From Hedera helix (taxonomy: Eukaryota > Streptophyta > Magnoliopsida > Apiales > Araliaceae): a stretch of DNA of 64,000 bases. Where the stretch lies: contig OX359266.1 of assembly GCA_947179155.2 (NCBI GenBank), positions 15,764,098 to 15,828,097 on the forward strand, in the 5' to 3' direction. The stretch's first letter is position 1, and the number at the start of each line of letters is the position of its first letter. Below the pieces are notes generated by a model, which had not been told where the DNA came from, searched no databases, and saw only the letters and a list, made by a program, of their open reading frames with translations. Of this stretch, positions 59,330-64,000 are shown in pieces. The position numbers and the translations under genes are program-made.

Positions 59330-60918
59330 TGATAATTGGATTTTATTCCTATTTATTAGATATTTTTAGGCTTAATTATTTGTTAGTTTTTAAGTATTTT
59401 AATTAATTTTAGGTCTTTTATTTATTATTATCCATTATTATTATTTTTAGTATTTTTATATTATTTTTTTTATTTTAATTAATTTATATTTTATTTTGAA
59501 GGAAAAATAAGTTTGGTGGCAATTTGGTAAATTCTCCAAGAATCTGATGGCAAAATAGTAATTTACAATGAACCGGTGGCATAATTGTAATATTTAGCAA
59601 GTTGGTATATCCGCGCAATGCGCGCAACTCAAATGCCCAGCAGATAAAACGGCGGCGTGTGGCGTCGTTTGAGCTAGAAAAAGAACCGCGCGCATTGCGC
59701 GGACGTTAATACAGCAACGCCATGAAACGACGTCGTTTTTGTTCTGGAAGGAAAGAATATGCGCGCAATGCACGGGAGGCGGTGGCGTTGACCCGGTCAA
59801 CTGAGCGAAGGCAGTGTTTGGCTAGCGCATTAATTCCAGAAACGACATTATTCGCGGAATTTAGCATTAATTTGATTCCAAATTGGATTTCTTTTCCACA
59901 TTAGCTTAGGATTATTATTGTACTCCTATAAATACACTATGTAGATATTATATTCAGTACTTTTAACATCGATTAGAATATATTAATATAGAATAGCAGA
60001 TTATTAGAGTAGTTTAGGAGTAGTTTTAGGAGCAAATATTTAACTTAAAGAATTCAAGAATTAAAGGCAGAGCTTGGAGATTGGAGACTGTGATCCGAAT
60101 GACAGACGGATATCAACACAGATTTAATTTCTTTTCTTTCTCTTTTATTTTTGTAATTTTGAGATGTTGAATTATTTGTGGTTAATTTATTATTTAATTA
60201 TGAGTTAATTTTTATTTGAGATTGCAATTGAACCCAATGTGTAGTTTAATTTAATTTGTTTTCTTTTTAATTATTAATGATTATATATGAGTTGTTTGTA
60301 ATATTTTATGCGTTCATGTATAATTATTTGCGCAATAATTAGTTGTGATATCTTAGAAGGAATTGAAAAAGGAATTCTAGGATTAGATCCGGATATGATA
60401 ACATGTGAATTTGTTGATTCTTTCTAGGAAGAGTATCATAATAGTGTGTAGGATGAAGATACCTATATGCCACATGTAACTTTGTTGAGAGTTGAATCTT
60501 AATGAGTTTATTTCAAATTATTTTGCATAGAAATATAGTAACTTAATTGGAATAAATCTTTTTATTAATTCTTGAAAAAGGTTAGTAAATAGTTAAGAAA
60601 TCTCAGTTAACAATTCTATATAGTTAATTAGTTAAAAAGAGAATAAAGAGATTTAAATGAAGCATTAGGAGAAATTGTGATATTAACTATTTTAATTTGA
60701 TTTAATCGTTTTCATTAGTTTAATTTAGTTAGTAATTTTAATTAGTTTAGTTTATAATTAAATTGAGGTTGTTTAAATAGAATTAATTTGATATTAAATT
60801 AGTGTTTGGTAATTATTATTATTTAATTCTCTGTGGGTTCGACACTCTACTTTATCACTTTATTACTTGTTGACCGTGTATACTTGCACCTATATATTCA
60901 TATGAAAAATACCCAACA
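59330..60918 (+). mobile_element. 5' LTR of element C
   Basis: Runs from TGATAATTGGATTTTATTCC to ATACCCAACA, 1589 bp. The same start recurs at 63533. It contains a GC-rich block with CGCGCAATGCGCGC and CCGCGCGCATTGCGCGG (59609-59705). The end block TACTTGTTGACCGTGTATAC matches element D and the related solo LTRs. The five bases before it, ACCTC, are the expected TSD; the partner lies beyond the window. Confidence 0.85.
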
Positions 60919-60924
60919 AGTTTT

Positions 60925-60940
60925 TGGCGCCGTTGCTGGG
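60925..60940 (+). other. Primer-binding site of element C (tRNA-Asp type)
   Basis: TGGCGCCGTTGCTGGG, six bases after the LTR end, with one difference from the PBS of element D. Confidence 0.8.
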
Positions 60941-61053
60941 AAATTAATTTAATAATTATTGCCAATATTAATTTTAGTCAAATTAATTTTAATTTAAACT
61001 TGTATATTTTTATTTATTTATTTATTTATTTTTTATTTTTATTTTAAGGTACA

Positions 61054-62172
61054 ATGGCTGGCATTAATTATCAATGGTATTTTGAGAGAATGGAGCCATC
61101 AAGTGCGGCAATACTTGAGCCATTGGTTAATCAAATTTTGGAGCTTGAAAGCAAAATTGACGCTCTTGGGAATCAATCCGTTCAGAATACTTATAATCAG
61201 CAGCCTAGTTACACCCCAGACTACTATCATCCGGGTTGGCAGGATCATCCGAGCAATTCATGGAATAACAATCAAGATCAATACTTTGCCTCAAGTTATT
61301 ATCATCAGGATTTTTAATACCTACCTCTACAACAACAAAAGCAAAAAGCTAATTTGGAGGAAATTCTTGATAGAATTTTAGAGCGAACTGAGGCAATAAT
61401 GAATAATCAAGAAGTTTGTGCTCCAAATTCATTATACCCGTCCGAATTTTCGTATCAACCTCAATCATACGAATTCTCGTATCAACAACCTCCATCGCAG
61501 CAAGATCACTTATCAACTTGTGAGGAAATTCTTGCGAGGATTACAGAGTATAACGAGATGAGTAGTAAACATAATGAAAAATTAATACGAGGTTGGGAAA
61601 TTCAAAGAGAAGATGATGAGATTCGAAGGGAACAACTTGCAACTCTAGTCAACAATTGCATTCACAATATGTTACCTAGCAATACAGAGATAAATCTTGA
61701 TGAGGAAGGTAAAGAGCAGTGTGAGGCAGTTATATTAGAAAATGACAAGGAGTTTCAAGAGGCTAAAAAAGTACATCTAAAGAGGTCTCGTTCAGATGAG
61801 GAAGATGATGATGAGGATGAAAAGAATAACAACAAGATTTGGGAAGAAGAAGAGAATGATGAGGATGATCAATTCTTGAATTCGAATGATATTAGAAAAA
61901 TCCGATTGTGCATTCCGTGCAACAAATTCAGAATTTTGAGAAGTACTATCGGATTGACTTTGTTAAAGACTTTGATAACTTGGATGAATTCAAGTTTGGG
62001 GGTGGTTCGCAATATTTCAAGGATGCCATGGAGATTAAAGAAAAGACAAAAAGGAGGCATGAAAAGACAATTTTTGCGATTAACCCTGATTATAGAAAAT
62101 GGAGTAGCCAGACTGAAACTTAAAAACAAGCGCTTATTGGGAGGCAACTCAAGTTTTAGTTTTAGTTTTTAG
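61054..62172 (+). pseudogene. Gag-like protein of element C (one in-frame stop)
   Basis: The frame opens at an ATG at 61054 (MAGINYQWYFERMEPSS), is closed by TAA at 61315-61317 and continues in the same frame to 62172. The first part has a coiled-coil-like LVNQILELESKIDALG and the segment YHPGWQDHPSNSWNNN, resembling the YNPGWRNHPNFSW-type signature I know from Athila/Tat-like gag. Then come Glu/Asp-rich stretches (RSDEEDDDEDEKNN). From about 61908 the +2 frame (FVKDFDNLDEFKFGGGSQYF) looks more protein-like, suggesting a frameshift. No zinc knuckle, protease, RT or integrase follows before the 3' LTR, so the element is gag-only. Confidence 0.65.
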
Positions 62173-63532
62173 TTTATTTTTATTTTTAGTAGATTTTATT
62201 TTTAGTAGTAAAATTTCATTTTTATTTATTTGTTTATTTTAATATTGTTGTTTTTGTTTTGTTTCAGGTTTATTCATTGCAGCTCAGACTTAGCAGATGA
62301 GGAGGAAAAATGCTATATATTCAGGGAAGTCTCTTGTTCTTAATTTTTTTTATTTTATACATTGAGGACAATGTTTGTTTTAAGTTTGGGGTGTGGGTAA
62401 ATTTGAAAGAATTTTTCAAATTTTTAGGGTTTTATTTTTTATTTAAATTTTGGAATTTTGTGAGTGTATTCACTGCAAACCCTCACGAGACACAACTCGT
62501 CCACTTGGGGTAACCATGAGGTTTAAAGGCTTGTCGCACATGCTAAGTATAATTGTGTTTCCTACGAAAATGGGGTAACTTAAGTTTTTAGGTAGATTCT
62601 ATTGGGCAATGAATTAATTGAATTAAATTATGGTCGATGATAAAAATTGGGTTTTATTTAATAACTTTTGAAAAATGGATAAATTTTTGCATAGTTTGAA
62701 TTTTGGCTTTTTATTGATTATTTTATTTGAGATCCTTTAAATTTGTATGCACATATCCAATTGTTTGAGCTAGTTTTAACTTAAGTGAAATTTATTTGGT
62801 TAAATGCTCATGATATATATTTTTGAATTCTATATTTTTATTTGATCGTAATTTGAAGCGAAATTGTGGTAAAATATAATTTAGGAGAGATGATTTAAGT
62901 AAATTTTTTGGGATTATTAAAATTAATTTATCTTATGGAAAAAAATAGTTAAGAAAGCAATATGAAGAAAGCGAGATGGAGCGTAAAACGCACTCGCTGG
63001 TGAGATGGAGCATAAAATACACTCACCGAGGGAAAAAAAGAGAAAAAAAATGGGATGGAGCATAAAATGCACCCATTTAATTGAGAAAAAATCTTAAAAG
63101 AAATTAATAATCCTAGTGGTGATTAAAAGATTAAAAAAACTTTTTGATCTCCTAAGTTATATTTGCATGTATTAGCTTTGTGTGATGTGAAAAATAAAAA
63201 TATAGAGTTTTGTTGTATATATTTTTTTGATATCTATTATGAGACATTTAATTATGTGAGCGGATCTAAGTTATTTCGCTAGTTTGATACATTTGGATTC
63301 ACACACGCACGAAGGGTCTTGAGTAGAGTAAGATTAATAAATATGTTGAAATTTTATGACTTTGCATAATTTTGAATTTTTTTTTAACTTATCATTTAAA
63401 AATCTTTGAGGTTAAAGTTGAAATTCATATTGATTCATTGCTTGAGTTGTTGAGTTAGTAGAGTCTTAGTTTTTATTTTTGTTTTGCTTGAGGGCAAGCA
63501 ATGAGTTAAGTTTGTGGGTATTTGATAATTGG
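62173..63532 (+). other. Non-coding 3' internal region of element C with polypurine tract
   Basis: No coding region. Three imperfect copies of GATGGAGCRTAAAAYGCAC lie at about 62976-63075. A hairpin TTGCTTG-AGGG-CAAGCAA lies at 63484-63501, followed by a purine-rich AAGTTTGTGGGTATT stretch just before the 3' LTR. A block near 62470-62520 (CAAACCCTCACGAGAC) is shared with the internal region of D. Confidence 0.65.
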
Positions 63533-64000
63533 ATTTTATTCTTATTTATTAGATATTTTTAGGCTTAATTATTTGTTAATTTTTAAGTATTTGAATTAAT
63601 TTTAGGTGTTTTATTTATTATTATGCATTATTATTATTTTTAGTATTTTTATATTATTTTTATTTATTTTTAATTAATTTATATTTTATTTTGTAGGAAA
63701 AATAAGTTTGGTGGCAATTTGGTAAATTCTCTAAGAATCTGATGGCAAAATAGTAATTTACAACGAACCGGTGGCATAATTGTAATATTCAGCAAGTTGG
63801 CATGTCCGCGCAACTTGGCGTCACTTTTGTTCTGGAAGGAAAGAATATGCGCGGGAGGCGGTGGCGTTGACCCGGTCAACCGAGCAGAGGCAGTGTTTGG
63901 CTAGCGCATTAATTCTAGAAACGGCATTATTCGCGGAATTTAGCATTAATTTGATTCCAAATTGGATTTCTTTTCCACATTAACTTAGGATTATTATTGT
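63533..64000 (+). mobile_element. 3' LTR of element C, cut by the window edge
   Basis: Repeats the 5' LTR from its first base (TGATAATTGG). Compared with the 5' LTR it lacks about 110 bases of the GC-rich palindromic block and a further 9 bases (CAATGCACG) a little downstream; otherwise the two are very close. The rest lies outside the window. Confidence 0.85.

Noticed and set aside
1..64000. A previously undescribed multi-gene system
   Set aside because: Apart from fimbrin, every coding similarity belongs to transposons. I saw no cluster of cooperating host genes, biosynthetic enzymes or defence genes.

Overview
This is plant nuclear DNA, most likely from a eudicot. It is very AT-rich, its one host gene carries many GT-AG introns, and almost everything else is LTR-retrotransposon and DNA-transposon debris of plant type (SIRE-like Ty1/copia, Ty3/gypsy with chromovirus-like and tRNA-Asp-primed lineages, hAT, Tourist-like MITE). 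I cannot name the species. No RNA gene and no operon-type organisation was recognised.

Layout. 1-1790: decayed hAT transposase. 1800-4219: two reverse-oriented truncated LTR fragments. 4361-8141: a 3.8-kb solo LTR (target-site duplication, TSD, GTTAG) inserted six bases inside the 5' LTR of a SIRE-like copia element, A. A continues through its LTR (8142-9942), gag and pol to 15324, all broken by stops and frameshifts. 15880-18610: a second copia remnant, B, on the minus strand (RT, RNase H and a downstream env-like reading frame), tail-to-tail with A. 18640-21150: a plus-strand Ty3/gypsy integrase remnant and LTR-like tail. 21498-22520: a 1.0-kb solo LTR (TSD TTAAT).

22895-31832, minus strand: the only host gene, an apparently intact fimbrin (plastin). 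I reconstruct 14 coding exons in consistent phase giving 738 residues, plus a 5'-UTR exon and intron and a TATA-like box near 32430. Intron 12 holds a Tourist-like MITE and a gypsy integrase fragment.

33570-34248: a non-autonomous hAT-type element (8-bp TSD AACTTAAC). Its 3' end begins a tandem array of a compound unit of about 3.3 kb (34134-44171, then 47841-48824). Each unit joins half of the hAT element, a copia LTR fragment, a second LTR with primer-binding site and leader, and a cluster of GCAGCTGCG repeats. Unit 3 is split by a 3.65-kb solo LTR (TSD AACCC). The fourth, partial unit lacks the second LTR and looks like an empty insertion site. 49089-56011: a complete non-autonomous tRNA-Asp-primed LTR element, D, on the minus strand (TSD GTATG), with a 1.67-kb solo LTR (TSD ACGGG) nested in its 3' LTR. 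57540-58875: LTR tail, PBS and broken gag of a copia element, E. From 59330 to the window edge: a gag-only tRNA-Asp-primed element, C, whose 3' LTR is cut off by the window.

The window therefore records repeated nesting, solo-LTR formation and tandem amplification around one conserved actin-bundling gene. No new multi-gene system is visible. The most unusual signals are the compound tandem array with its empty-site end unit, the GATCGTAGAG motif spread through LTR and coding parts of the copia family, and the GC-rich palindromic clusters shared by unrelated elements.
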